A stretch of 30,000 nt of DNA from Halocaridina rubra (GCA_037179515.1 JAXCGZ010004420.1:1-30000); one strand, 5' to 3'; counted from the stretch's first letter, positions 1-19,281 are shown. A program made the numbers and translations. Notes: generated from the sequence alone by a model not told the origin.

Positions 1-23
1 ATATAAGGTTGGATTCCTTTTAA

Positions 24-93
24 CCTTCTGTGGTGTAGTGGTAGCGCCTTGACGTAGTAATCATAAGTCCTAGGTTCGAGTCCCGGTCGGGGT
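24..93 (+). pseudogene. tRNA-like sequence, unit 1
   Basis: The A box TGGTGTAGTGG is at 31-41 and the B box GGTTCGAGTCC at 73-83; both fit the Pol III consensus. A four-pair D-arm (GTGT/GCGC with G.U pairs) can form. The stem GACGTA/TAAGTC around a 7-base loop has one mismatch in this copy. The acceptor arm (CCTTCTG against TCGGGGT) pairs poorly and the variable loop is too short, so a working tRNA is unlikely. A possible Pol III terminator, TTTT, follows at 109-112, and a TATAAG lies about 20 bases upstream. It could be a tRNA-derived satellite promoter rather than a tRNA gene. Confidence 0.7.
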
Positions 94-296
94 AAAAAAT
101 GATACATGTTTTCACATATGTAATGTGCTTATTTGATAATTTCATGGCCCGAATGAGATGGGGATTTGAATTAAATGCTGAAATGAAGCCACGAGTGAGG
201 TTGGGGAATCTGTAATATGAACATAGTGGCATTCAGTTAGAATGCGTTCATTCCTAAGTATAGCAGATATAAGCTATAAGGTTGGATTCCTTTTAA

Positions 297-366
297 TCTT
301 CTGTGGTGTAGTGGTAGCGCCTTGACTTAGTAATCATAAGTCCTAGGTTCGAGTCCCGGTCGGGGT
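297..366 (+). pseudogene. tRNA-like sequence, unit 2
   Basis: The A box at 304-314 and B box at 346-356 are intact. The anticodon-like hairpin GACTTA/TAAGTC is perfect with loop GTAATCA, which places AAT at the anticodon position (isoleucine-like) if the loop is read conventionally. Confidence 0.7.
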
Positions 367-569
367 AAAAAATGATTCATGTTTTCACATATGTAATGTG
401 CTTATTTGATAATTTCATGGCCCGAATGAGATTGGGATTTGAATTAAATGCTGAAATGAAGCCACGAGTGAGGTTGGGGAATCTGTAATATGAACATAGT
501 GGCATTCAGTTAGAATGCGTTCATTCCTAAGTATAGCAGATATAAGCTATAAGGTTGGATTCATTTTAA

Positions 570-639
570 CCTTCTGTGGTGTAGTGGTAGCGCCTTGACT
601 TAGTAATCATAAGTCCTAGGTTCGAGTCCCGGTCGGGGT
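570..639 (+). pseudogene. tRNA-like sequence, unit 3
   Basis: The A box is at 577-587 and the B box at 619-629. It is identical to unit 2 over both boxes and the hairpin. Confidence 0.7.
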
Positions 640-842
640 AAAAAATGATTCATGTTTTCACATAGGTAATGTGCTTTTTTGATAATTTCATGGCCCGAAT
701 GAGATTGGGATTTGAATTAAATGCTGAAATGAAGCCACGAGTGAGGTTGGGGAGTCTGTAATATGAATATAGTGGCATTCAGTTAGAATGCGTTCATTCC
801 TAAGTATAGCAGATATAAGCTATAAGGTTGGATTCCTTTTAA

Positions 843-912
843 CCTTCTGTGGTGTAGTGGTAGCGCCTTGACTTAGTAATCATAAGTCCTAGGTTCGAGT
901 CCCGGTCGGGGT
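843..912 (+). pseudogene. tRNA-like sequence, unit 4, beside (AT)n
   Basis: The A box is at 850-860 and the B box at 892-902. It is complete, but the downstream TTTT seen in the other units is lost because (AT)n replaces the spacer 12 bases after the tRNA-like 3' end. Confidence 0.7.
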
Positions 913-921
913 AAAAAATAA

Positions 922-7268
<6,347 letters not shown>

Positions 7269-8115
7269 TGTTACTTGAAATTTACAAAGGTCTTATCCGC
7301 CCCTGCTTAGAATACTGCTCACACATCTGGGGTGCTTCTTCCTTTACTTATCTTCTTGATAGGGTTTAATCTAAGGCAGTCATACTCATTAATGATCCTT
7401 CTCTTACTTCTAACCTGGATTCTCTCTCTCTTCGCCGTAAAGTATCTTCCCTTTCTCTTCTCCTATCGCTACTACTTTCATCGCTGCTCTGATGAGTTGG
7501 CGAGTTGCATCCCTCCTCCACTGCCGAGGCCGCATAGCATTCGCCAAACGGCCTCATCTCAAAGGTACTGTGTGGAGATTCGTAGCTCGAGGATTGGTCG
7601 GTGCAGGCGACTGCTTCTTCCCATCTACCTCCAGACTCTGGAACTCTCTCCCTACAGTGGTAATGCGCTGGCTTCGCATTCACGAGGTCGAAAGATCGGT
7701 TCCCGTCCAAGACCGAGAGTTTAAGCTGTTTTCTGGCAGGAACTGCTGTGGTTGGACACCACAGTGGGGGGTTGGGGCTTGCCGTGGCTGACGAATACCC
7801 ATTGTATTGAAATGGAAATAAAGTTTGTTTGTTTTGTTTGTTTGTTTGTTCTGTCTTTCCTAATTCTTATGACCTTTCATCCTTCAAAAAGCAGATCTAT
7901 CGTCATATCAGAACCTAGTCCTCCATATCTCTGGGTCCTCTGTACTTTGACTTTTTTTTCTGTCTGCCGTTTTTTCTTTGTGTGACATTACCTCATTTCT
8001 GCCTTGCCCTTAACCTTTTCCTTTTCCTTCGTCTTGGTATTTTCTCATGCCCGGGCCTTTATTGATGAGGGCCTTTTCTGCCTGTCACGGTGTCACACTC
8101 TTAAAAAAAAAAAAA
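7269..8115 (+). pseudogene. Jockey/CR1-like LINE, 5'-truncated 3' fragment
   Basis: Translation of 7279-7650 gives the C-terminal part of a jockey-type ORF2: an IYKGLIRPCLEYCSHIW-type block, then LLDRV and LINDPSLTSNL. These match the second family copy at 12510-13147 step by step. There are stops (TAA near 7370) and frame changes, so it is dead. A SINE at 7654-7850 splits the FFPSTSRLWNSLP block from the segment starting at CTGTCTTTCC. After the coding end come a short 3' UTR (with CCGGGCCTTTATTGATGAGG) and a poly(A) at about 8103-8115, which marks the LINE 3' end. The 5' truncation coincides with the end of segmental copy A. Family placement (jockey versus CR1) is tentative. Confidence 0.85.
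7654..7850 (+). mobile_element. tRNA-derived SINE with (TTTG)n tail, inserted in the LINE
   Basis: The insertion is seen by comparison with the paralogous LINE at 12880, where the flanking sequences are contiguous. The 5' part CAGTGGTAATGCGC followed by GGCTTCGCATTC resembles the D and anticodon arms of tRNA-Ala, and GGTTCCCGTCC near 7700 is a weakened B box. The A-box start is missing, so the copy is 5'-truncated or diverged. The body ends in GAAATGGAAATAAAG followed by a TTTG-type tail (7823-7850), a common SINE 3' tail. No convincing target-site duplication is visible. Confidence 0.75.
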
Positions 8116-8124
8116 CCTAAAGGT

Positions 8125-8850
<726 letters not shown>

Positions 8851-10355
8851 GTATTGGTTGGCCTTTGAATATTCAATATTTAAGCAAAAGGTATATTATA
8901 AAAAAGAAAACTGACATATATCCTTACGAGCTATTATGCTTTTTTAATATCACATGCCGTCAGAATAGATATATCACTTCTAGTAAATTTCTGTAGTTTT
9001 ACATCTGATATGAAAACAACCCAGAAGGTTTCCCGGCCACTTGCTGAAGAAGATAATTGCAATGCAAAGAAAGATTTGATAATCCAACTTCAAGTTCTCT
9101 CAAGATTTCTATGAAGTAAGATCCAAGAAGGAGAGGCATAAATTATGATGACTGGAGGTGCCTCAGAATCAGTAAGGAGGATGAACCAAGATGATTTTTT
9201 GGAATATTTTGCATCAATGCGGTCTATGACTGTATGTTAGTGTTAGTCCTAGTTAATCATATGTCACTCCACTGTTATGACTAGTCTTACATTCTTGGGT
9301 TAGTCAAACTCTAAATTTCGATTTCATTGACAGCATTCAGTACAAATTCGAGAGAAAAGAAAATATTTGTTTTTTTGTATAGAAAGTCTTATTCTATATG
9401 AAACTTTATAACCTTAAAAATAGTATCTTTCAAATAAAGTCTGTCGCTTGGTTTTCAAATTATGGCCTAAAACCTGAAACCAATATAATATCATATAAGA
9501 AGAACTATTAGAGAATGGATGCATAATAGCATTTCATTTTATCATAGAATTGTTTGATAAAATAGAGGGAGGATGCTTCAGCAAATCATCTTTTTATTAT
9601 GAACTTCCTTTTGAATATGAGATATATATATATCATATCCCATTCGAAAAAGGATCCTACAAATTTCCTCTGTCAGTTTGGGTGAGTGATACGCTTAAAA
9701 AACTTTCTGAATCTTTCGAGAATTATATACATATATGTATTGGGGAATGTCTGTTGGCTTTCCTATACACACAAGCATCCATCATTCTCCATATCGAATT
9801 CCTTTTCCTAAAAGATTTATGCCCTAGACTCCAAACGCTGTTCTACCAATACGTGGGATTCATATTCTTTATATTGTTCCTTTAAATTCCTCTTTAGAAT
9901 ATCATACTGATATGTTTCATATGAAATTGAGAGAGATAGGTAGATAGATAGACAGATAAAGAGAGAATAATGCAAACACGAAACTTGATTTCTTATTCAA
10001 AATACAGATGAAATCTTTATTAATCAGATTAAATGAACTTTGCTCAAAGCGTTCTCTAAGAAAAAAAAAATTATATATCACAACAGAACTTCCAAATGGA
10101 TATGGAGGAAGCAATAATCATTGAGAGAAACAATATTAGTTAAGAACAAAATAGAGAAACCATGAGCAGCAATAATAGTAAAAGAAGTCTTATGGGAAGA
10201 AAGTCATAGTAAACTACATTGATTAGAAAATTGATGAAAAAGAATAGAAAATTAACTGCAAATGATGCACAATTATTTGAAGCTGCATGCCACGAACGCT
10301 CTAGTTTCCATATGTACTGGATACAGAGTGCCTACAAAAACAACGTATTTACAAC

Positions 10356-10360
<5 letters not shown>
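8851..10360. other. Non-genic AT-rich region
   Basis: No family recognised. It contains an imperfect inverted repeat centred on a short AT core at about 9606-9652, and a small GATA/GACA-type patch near 9930-9960. An open frame of 111 codons at 9550-9885 has low complexity and no recognisable domain. Confidence 0.55.
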
Positions 10361-13147
<2,787 letters not shown>

Positions 13148-14098
13148 GATATTGGTAAAATTAAAGTTTTGATATGCACAAGGAGTGTTAAAGTTGGCAG
13201 ATTGAAAATAGGGGTGAATGGGGAGTTGCTTGAAGAAGAGAGCTTTAAGTATCTGGGGTGGCATGTATCAAGGAGTGAACGAGTGGATGTAGATGTAAAT
13301 CACAGATTGAAGGAAGCAAGTAAATGTCTAAGTGGGTTGAAAAATGTTATGAGAAATAGATATTTGCGAATGAATGCAAAGCGAAGGATATATGAAGGCG
13401 TGATTGTGCCGACAGCATTGTATGGAGCAGAGACTGGGAATGCAAGTGAGGAGAAAAGGAAGAAGTTGAATGTAATAGAGATGAGGTGTTTGAGACGCAT
13501 GATTGGTGTATCTAGAATAGATAGAGCTAGAAATTAGGATGTCAGGCAAAGAATGGGTGTTGGAATGAATCTGTCGGATAATTTAGATCATAGAGTGTTG
13601 AGGTGGTTTGGACACATGGGAAGGATGAATGATGAACGAATAGTGAAGAGAGTGTGGAGTGGAGAAGTAATTGAAATTAGGTCAGGAGGGAGACCTAGAA
13701 TGAAATGAATGGATGGCGTGAAAAGAGCACTGAATGCACGTGGAATGTCAGTGGAGCAAGGAAGAGTGCTTGCAAGAGATAGGAATGAGTGGAGGAAGAT
13801 TGTGCATATATGACGCGGCCCAAAGAGATTTCTTGCAACTGCTAACTCAGTGAACTGTGGTGTACGGGTGTGAGGGGAGTTCCATGTGGTAAGGCGGTGG
13901 GGGTAAACCAGCTGTGGCTGTCGGGCCTCATTGTAGAATATCCTTGCTCGCCTACCTTGTGGGTGACCCAAGCAGGGTGGAAGGGGGAAGACGCGGCAAC
14001 CCTTTATTCCCAAGGAGCTGAGTGGAGTGGTTGAGGTGTGTGTGGATCATTGTGAATGCGTGTTTCTTGTCTCGGCCACCCCATTAAAATGGGGAAAA

Positions 14099-14101
<3 letters not shown>
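13148..14101 (+). pseudogene. RTE-like LINE 3' fragment, copy A
   Basis: It begins mid-protein directly after the previous LINE's poly(A). The first block resembles the RT thumb (KYLGWHV at ~13247). Then come MNAKRRIYEGVIVPTALYGAE (13371-13433), KLNVIEMRCLRRMIGV, HRVLRWFGHMGRMNDER and the C-terminal DRNEWR. The reading frame has at least two stops (TAG after ARN at 13537, TGA in place of a Trp codon near 13708). A 3' UTR follows from 13812, with TACCTTGTGGGTGACCCAAG in common with the minus-strand copy at 25738-27551. It ends in a CCCCAT/ATGGGG hairpin at 14079-14094 and then (AT)n. I assign it to the RTE group (RTE/BovB-type) from the overall protein style; that label is an inference. Confidence 0.82.

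Positions 14102-14189
<88 letters not shown>
14102..14189. repeat. (AT)n tail after RTE-like copy A
   Basis: Pure AT, 88 bases, starting eight bases after the terminal hairpin of the LINE. It may be the element's own 3' tail rather than independent sequence. Confidence 0.95.
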
Positions 14190-14192
<3 letters not shown>

Positions 14193-15247
14193 AGGGAGTT
14201 TCTCTGGATATGTAATATTTGGGCATAGCATCCAAGAGGATTGCATGAATTGCCCAAGACTCAACACACCTTGCCTCATATATTCCTGTTGAAGAGTGCA
14301 TTAGTGAAAAGCTTCTTCCTGCAAGGTAACAATTCTCTTCTCCAGAAACGATTCTTGGCATAAGCACCTTACAGAACTAGTGATGTAAGCTGTTGAATGC
14401 TGTAAACCTCATTCATCAAACAACTGCATAAACATTGATTTAAAGAATTGTCTAGGAAAAGAGCAAAGATTCGAAAAAGCTGTTTACATGAGAGCAAAAA
14501 TTTTTTTTTTCAAAGAGTAATTTCTCAAAAAACAGTGTTTTAGTCTTTCCATTGCTCGGTGCTGGTGCAAGGAAGGCAGTGGTTTAATATAAAAGGGGAC
14601 ATTCTCTTTCGGCATAACATTTGAGAACAGCACCTTAGAGGATTGCATGACTTGCGTAAGTCTCAACACAACTTGCCCCAAATATCACTGTTAAAGTTTT
14701 CATTAAAGAGAACCGTCATCCATCGAAATAACAATTCTCTTCTTCAGAAATTATTTTTGGCAAAGGCGTCTTGAAAACTTGGTGATATATTGTGCAACGG
14801 GAATATTTGAGGTAAAGTGTGATGAGATTTGGGCAGTTCATGCAGACCTCTTTGATGCTGTGCTCAAATGTTACATATCCAGACAATTTATATAACACTG
14901 CCTTTATTCGACCAGCACCGAGGAATGGAAAGACTGGTTTCTGATGACACACTTGGGTAAAAGATTTTCTTGTTCTTTTGGAAATAGCTCCTTGGAACTC
15001 TCGTTCTTTTCCAATATAGTTCTTTTCATCAGTGTTTATGCAACTGTCTGATGATGGAGGCTTGCAGCCCTCGAAAGCTTACATCACCAAGTCTTCAAGA
15101 TGCTATTGCAAAGAATCGTGTCTGGTGAAATGAATTGTCACCTCGAAGAGAGACACTTCTCTCTTAATATTCTCTTCAACAGGGGTATATGAGACAAGGT
15201 GCTCTGAGACTTGGGCAAATCATGCAGTCCTTTCTGGTTCTGTGCTC
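14190..15247. repeat. ~385-bp repeat family, inverted and direct copies, left part
   Basis: The unit in direct orientation runs from TGTTACTTATCCAGA through ACCAGCACCGAGGAATGG, TTTATGCAACTGTCTGA and GAAGCCTTGCAG-type sequence to TGCAGTCCTCTNTGATGC and GTGCTCAA. One direct copy lies at about 14866-15247. Sequence at about 14196-14770 is the reverse complement of the same unit (CTTTCCATTGCTCGGTGCTGG near 14544), in about one and a half copies. Orientation changes near 14770-14800. No protein is recognised. The unit could be a satellite or a UTR piece of a larger retroelement. Confidence 0.75.
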
Positions 15248-15265
15248 AGTAGTAGTAGTAGTAGT
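15248..15265 (-). repeat. (TAC)n 3' tail of the LINE
   Basis: Six AGT triplets on the plus strand. They lie immediately beyond AATAAAC on the element strand and at the junction with the host repeat, so they read as the LINE's 3' tail in place of poly(A). Confidence 0.8.
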
Positions 15266-15447
15266 TTATTGACAAACAAGAATTATTTTTTTCTTTACAA
15301 TACAATGAATTACAAAGACAATAAAAATAAATAATCAAAAGCATGAAGATACCCAAAATATCACCACTTATTTGTCCATTAAGAAAAACATTACAATATA
15401 TTCAACTTAATACGAGTTACCTCATACACCATTATTTAATATCACAT

Positions 15448-15906
15448 TCAACATCCTGAATATATTTTCAAACCCTCATTAACATATTTACATAAGTCTA
15501 CTAAATGAAAATCTTCATTCAGCAAATTATCCAAAGAAGTAAAATCTAATTGATTATAAGCTTCACGAATATGTTGTGATAAAGGGCACTCCAGCAAAAC
15601 GTGACATTCATCTTGTACTACAATATTATTACAATTACATACTCTAGCCTCTCTGGGTAACCTACTCCACCTTCCTGTTTCTATATTTAAGTTGTGAGAC
15701 ATTAATCTCAATCTGGTAAAAGATACTCTTAAATAGTCAGGTATATATACACTCTTTTTGTATATCTTATGCACATCAAGACCAGAGTTAAGCTCAGATC
15801 GGTAATTAACAAACTTACTAGCACTGTCTGGCTTACAGCGTATCTGTTGTTTTAGTTGCTCCATCGTAAATCCATTCGTTTCACCTTCCAAGCAACTTGA
15901 CAGCAT
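15448..15906 (-). pseudogene. LINE ORF2 C-terminal segment with Cys/His motif
   Basis: A 152-codon open frame. Residues 54-88 (YIPDYLRVSFTRLRL, then ETGRWSRLPREAR) lead into Cys90, Cys92, His102 and Cys107, in CNCNNIVVQDECHVLLECP. This CxC...HxxxxC arrangement is common at the C-terminus of several LINE clades and probably binds zinc and nucleic acid. It ends with a TAA at the expected protein end. It is out of frame with the thumb segment upstream (overlap 15852-15906), so one frameshift separates them. Confidence 0.8.
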
Positions 15907-16457
15907 TCTAAAACCTGGAGTATTCTCTCGCCTGCACAGGTAAATACCAAATGAAATGGTTCATCGTGATTTATCTTATTAAATCTTAACCTTAAAAATG
16001 TTTTTCCTTTCTTAATGATTTCATTATGACAGGTGTTTATTCCCACTTCAACCAAACATAAGGAAGATGGAGTAGTGCTTCTTACACCCAACAGACACTT
16101 GACTAATTTATTATATAATTGTTCTATACAGTTTACATAAACTGTTAACCAACTCTCCGAACTATACAGCAGAGAAGCAGTAAGGGCAGCACTGAAAACT
16201 TTCATCTTATACAGAAAAGGCATAGTGATATTTGCAGCACAAAATACAGCAAACTTATTAAATGATGGAGTAGTTGAAGTTACATGAAGTGCTAGTACTG
16301 ACTCCATAGTTTCCAAGTCTGTAAACCATGCCCCCAAATATAGATATCTAGGACAATACTGGATAACTAAGGTATCCACGATGAAAGGTTCCCTATCATT
16401 TTCATTACCATTTACCACAAAAAACTTAGTCTTTTTTTTCATTAATAACCATGCCAT
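15852..16457 (-). pseudogene. LINE ORF2 RT thumb/connection segment
   Basis: A 201-codon open frame continuing the reverse transcriptase after the palm. It starts with KTKFFVVNG, then YLYLGAWFTD, SLLYSSESWL and LVKCLLGVR, all typical of the thumb and downstream region in non-LTR RTs. It is joined to the palm frame by a one-base slip in a run of eight T (plus strand 16432-16439), which ends the upstream frame a few residues later. Restoring continuity would need only that indel, so the lesion could be a homopolymer sequencing error. Confidence 0.82.
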
Positions 16458-17280
16458 ATTCAGAGCAGTATTCAGATAAGGTCATAAGTTTCCTATAGCA
16501 CATAATCTGAGACGTCGCCAAGATGACTGTGTCATCCATCAGCAATAAAGAGTGTAACATTCCCAAGTATCCATCTTCTCCAATCCTTTCTTTAATCATT
16601 TTAAGCATATAATCAATGTACATGATAACTAAGACACAGCTAGTTGGTGCCCCTAGCCTTACCCCAATAGGAGATGATATTATTGCTGACTTAAGAATAA
16701 TTTTTGTACATTCATATATTCCATATAATGCCGAAATCATCTTTTTACCACATCCCATTGACTTCAGATGTTTAATCATCCTATCACGAGTCACTCGGTC
16801 ATAAGCCTCACTAAAATCAACGAATAAACAATATAATTTCTTCTTTTTCCAAAGTGCATAATCGATCAACAAGCGAAGAGATACAATATGTTCAATACAG
16901 CCCCTGTTTTCTTGACCCCCAGCCTGACACTTATCGATTGAACACCACGAATTTAACCTAACCATGAGAAGTATAGCATAAACTTTAGCTAAAGTATTCA
17001 TGATACTAATATCACGGTAATTTCCGCAGTCAAATCTGTCGCCACTCTTGAATGAAGTAATTAGTTTACTATAGCACCATGAAGCAGGATAACTAGCATA
17101 ATAAAATACTAAATTAAATACTGTCAGAAAAAATATTAACCATGTTACAGGTAATGACGAAAACAGAAAGGGGCAAATCCCGATATAACTCTTGTTTTTC
17201 TTTACTTTATGTGATGCTATCTCTAATTCCCTATATGTAAAGGGGTCATCTAACAAGGGAATGTACGGTGCTGAGTCCAC
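16426..17280 (-). pseudogene. LINE reverse transcriptase palm/fingers
   Basis: A 284-codon open frame. Residues 77-92 carry FKSGDRFDCGNYRDIS, residues 119-134 AGGQENRGCIEHIVSL, and residues 154-163 VDFSEAYDRV with the first catalytic Asp. Residues 206-215 are GVRLGAPTSC, a variant of the usual GVRQGxPxS turn. Residues 247-250 are LMDD, the YADD-type box with both Asp present. The frame continues upstream beyond 17280 across a single TAA near 17296 into THFENLL-type linker sequence. Core catalytic residues are intact although the whole ORF is not. Confidence 0.9.
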
Positions 17281-17395
17281 ATCTAGATCATCATGTAGAA
17301 CTTATACTGTCGGGTTCAACAAGTTTTCAAAATGCGTTTTGAATTGGGAATCATCTGGCCCCTCAGTTGTTTCTTCTGATGGTTCACCCTGCCAG

Positions 17396-17698
17396 TTAAT
17401 AGCGCCAAATTAACCTAGAGTCATCCCTCTCTAACAGACTCTTCCATCTTGGTTGTCCCTGCTCCCATAAATTAAGACCCTCATTAGGACTGTTTAGGTT
17501 ATCTTTTGCCACAGAGTTTATTATTTTACAAGCTTTGTCTACTACCAAAGAAACATTCACGTCTTCATGACCATTAATATCAGGAGGAGGACACTCCTCT
17601 AAAGCCATCCTAAATTCAGCCAAATTTACATTCCTATAAGATGGTCCAGTACTAGCATAATAAAGGTCCACTGGAGGTATATAAGACTGACGAAGCAT
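17396..17698 (-). pseudogene. LINE ORF2 linker between endonuclease and RT
   Basis: A 100-codon frame ending in LLERDDSRLIWRY and then a stop. The expected continuation (AINWQGE) lies in a neighbouring frame right after it, so there is a frameshift at about 17400. No catalytic motif is expected here. The DDS...IW-AINW pattern fits the spacer before the RT in this LINE type. Confidence 0.7.
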
Positions 17699-17755
17699 TT
17701 CAGATCCCTCTAAAAGATCTGATCCCGATATATAACTATAAGATGCAAAATTGAA

Positions 17756-18487
17756 CTAGAGACTCAAAGGAGCATGGTTTGATCCAGCAATTTCGCAATG
17801 GACATATAATTCTTGTATTAAATTTACAATTTCTGGTTTTACAAGGTACAAATCAATTTCTGGCTTCCAAACAGATCCTTGTCTATAGAACAAATTTCCA
17901 CCTAATATCTTTTTCCCGGTATTCAAGTGATTGCCTATCACCAGGCCGGTACTTTTACATATTTTGATTAAGTGTCGTCCATGACTATTTAAGGTAGTCT
18001 TTCATTCCGCTATACTCATAAGCAACATTGTCACAGCTGGTAATGGTAAGTTTGGCTACACGAGAATTAAAATCTCCTACTACAACTATTCAAGAATGCT
18101 CCATTATTTTAGCAACTTACCAAAGACTGATGGTTTAAAATAAGGTGAATCTTGTGGGGGTATATACACTCCTCCAAAAATCAAAGATGCAAAACAAGAT
18201 AACTCAAGCCAAATCTGTCCCGCCATATTCATATCAACATTCTTTACATATTTCAGAATTGAACATTTTATAAGTAGTGCAGCTCCTCCCCTTTTCTCAT
18301 TTATTCTAGATGGATTCTGATACACTTTAAATCCTGGAACACTAAAACAATAACTGGTTTCGGTTTCTAACAACCATACAATGTGAAACTTTAAAACAAA
18401 AGACAGAATATCCTCATTTTGCAGTTTATCCCCCAGACCTGCAATATGCCAAGCACAAACCTGCAATATATTCAAACAACTATCCAA
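17756..18487 (-). pseudogene. LINE apurinic-type endonuclease domain
   Basis: An APE-like endonuclease nicks target DNA for target-primed reverse transcription. Residues of the 18104-18487 frame show QVCAWHIAGLGDKL (normally N in place of H), LLETE with the metal-binding Glu, RGGAALLIK and FGGVYIPP. GDFNSR follows near 18070 in another frame. The 17756-17941 frame ends in GSNHAPLSL, a variant of the SDHxP motif. At least two frame changes break the domain. There is no ATG at the start of the open segment, and it is two bases out of phase with the ORF1 stop at 18499-18501. Confidence 0.82.
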
Positions 18488-18498
18488 CTGTGACCTCC

Positions 18499-19230
18499 TT
18501 AGAAAAAATTGGGTGCATATCTATCGATCACTAGTCCATCTCGTAGAAGTACCCTCTGTTCAGCATCATATACAACATTTGTTCCTTGATTCTCTGGTTT
18601 TTCCTTTTCCTCTTTTTCTCTCCTGCGCAATCTTCTAATTTCTTTTCTAACAGCCGGGTGGACATCTTTCCTTATGTAAACTGAGTCAAATGGAGGTCCT
18701 GTATGCTTAAGATTTCTGGCCTTTCCAACAATGGCATTCCTTATCTGATTATCACCAGGATAGGCCTTTTCCTGTTTACCGTTTGTTGTCCAAGCCTCTT
18801 CAGTTCCCAATCTTTCACGTCGAATCTCCCTGTATAGCCAGTAGCCTCTACCACAGCCTTTACTTTATCTTGATCATTTTCACCCAAGTTATCACTGCCT
18901 TCTACAACCCCAGATATAATAACCTTCTTCTGTCTCTCTCTCGCATCAAACGATTCAAGAAACTTCTGCTGTTGATGAGTTATTCGAAATGCCTGGTCAA
19001 CTTTCCCTCTAAGTATTGCTACCTCTTGCTTGACACACTTTATTTGTACTTTATCACTTTTTAGGCTTCTAATCTCTTGCAACAATATTGCATTAGAAGG
19101 ATCATTACTACCTTGTGCATTTAAAAGGGTTGATAATGCAGTATTTAATTTTGCGTTAGTGAGCTAACCAATCTGTGCTGGAGTTAGGCCTCTTTTTTCC
19201 TCTACTTGATCAAAAGCTGGAATTTTACTT
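18499..19230 (-). pseudogene. LINE ORF1 (coiled coil and RRM-like, L1 ORF1p style)
   Basis: Frame 18741-19085 carries a heptad-like N-terminus (LLQEIRSLKSDKVQIKCVKQ), then KKVIISGVVEGSDNLGEND and LKRLGQQTVNRKRPILVIIR, an RRM-like pattern. It continues upstream of 19085 in the same frame apart from one TAG at 19164-19166. A frameshift near 18745-18800 moves to a second frame (18499 onward) with IRNAIVGKARNLKHTG, DVHPAVRKEIRRLRRREKEE and a C-terminal VIDRYAPNFF. The family role would be an RNA-binding chaperone for the LINE transcript. The order matches L1-type ORF1 proteins found in several LINE clades. Confidence 0.78.
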
Positions 19231-19267
19231 TAGTTACTGCTGAATTAGAAAACAGTAAGCATACTTG

Positions 19268-19281
19268 GTTACCATGGCAAC
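19268..19281. promoter_or_regulatory. RFX-type X-box in the LINE 5' region
   Basis: GTTACCATGGCAAC fits the X-box consensus GTNRCC(N0-3)RGYAAC exactly, with a 2-base spacer, inside a longer near-palindrome. It lies about 100 bases upstream of the ORF1 stop-to-stop open region and 230 bases from the element's 5' end. Use as a promoter element is inference. Confidence 0.45.

Noticed and set aside
24..93. A functional nuclear tRNA gene (isoleucine-like AAT anticodon)
   Set aside because: Acceptor stem pairs poorly, variable loop is about one base and the anticodon stem is displaced; the units are tandem satellite.
7366..7710. Minus-strand 114-codon frame and plus frames at 7332-7791
   Set aside because: They run across the LINE-SINE boundary and in antisense to the LINE protein; they are not independent genes.
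9550..9885. 111-codon frame on the plus strand
   Set aside because: Hydrophobic and low-complexity, no known domain, no promoter or splice context; expected by chance in DNA of this length.
13588..14013. Minus-strand 141-codon frame
   Set aside because: Antisense to the C-terminus and 3' UTR of RTE-like copy A.
14190..15247. Host exons between the repeats
   Set aside because: Every segment here is explained by direct or inverted copies of the 385-bp unit.
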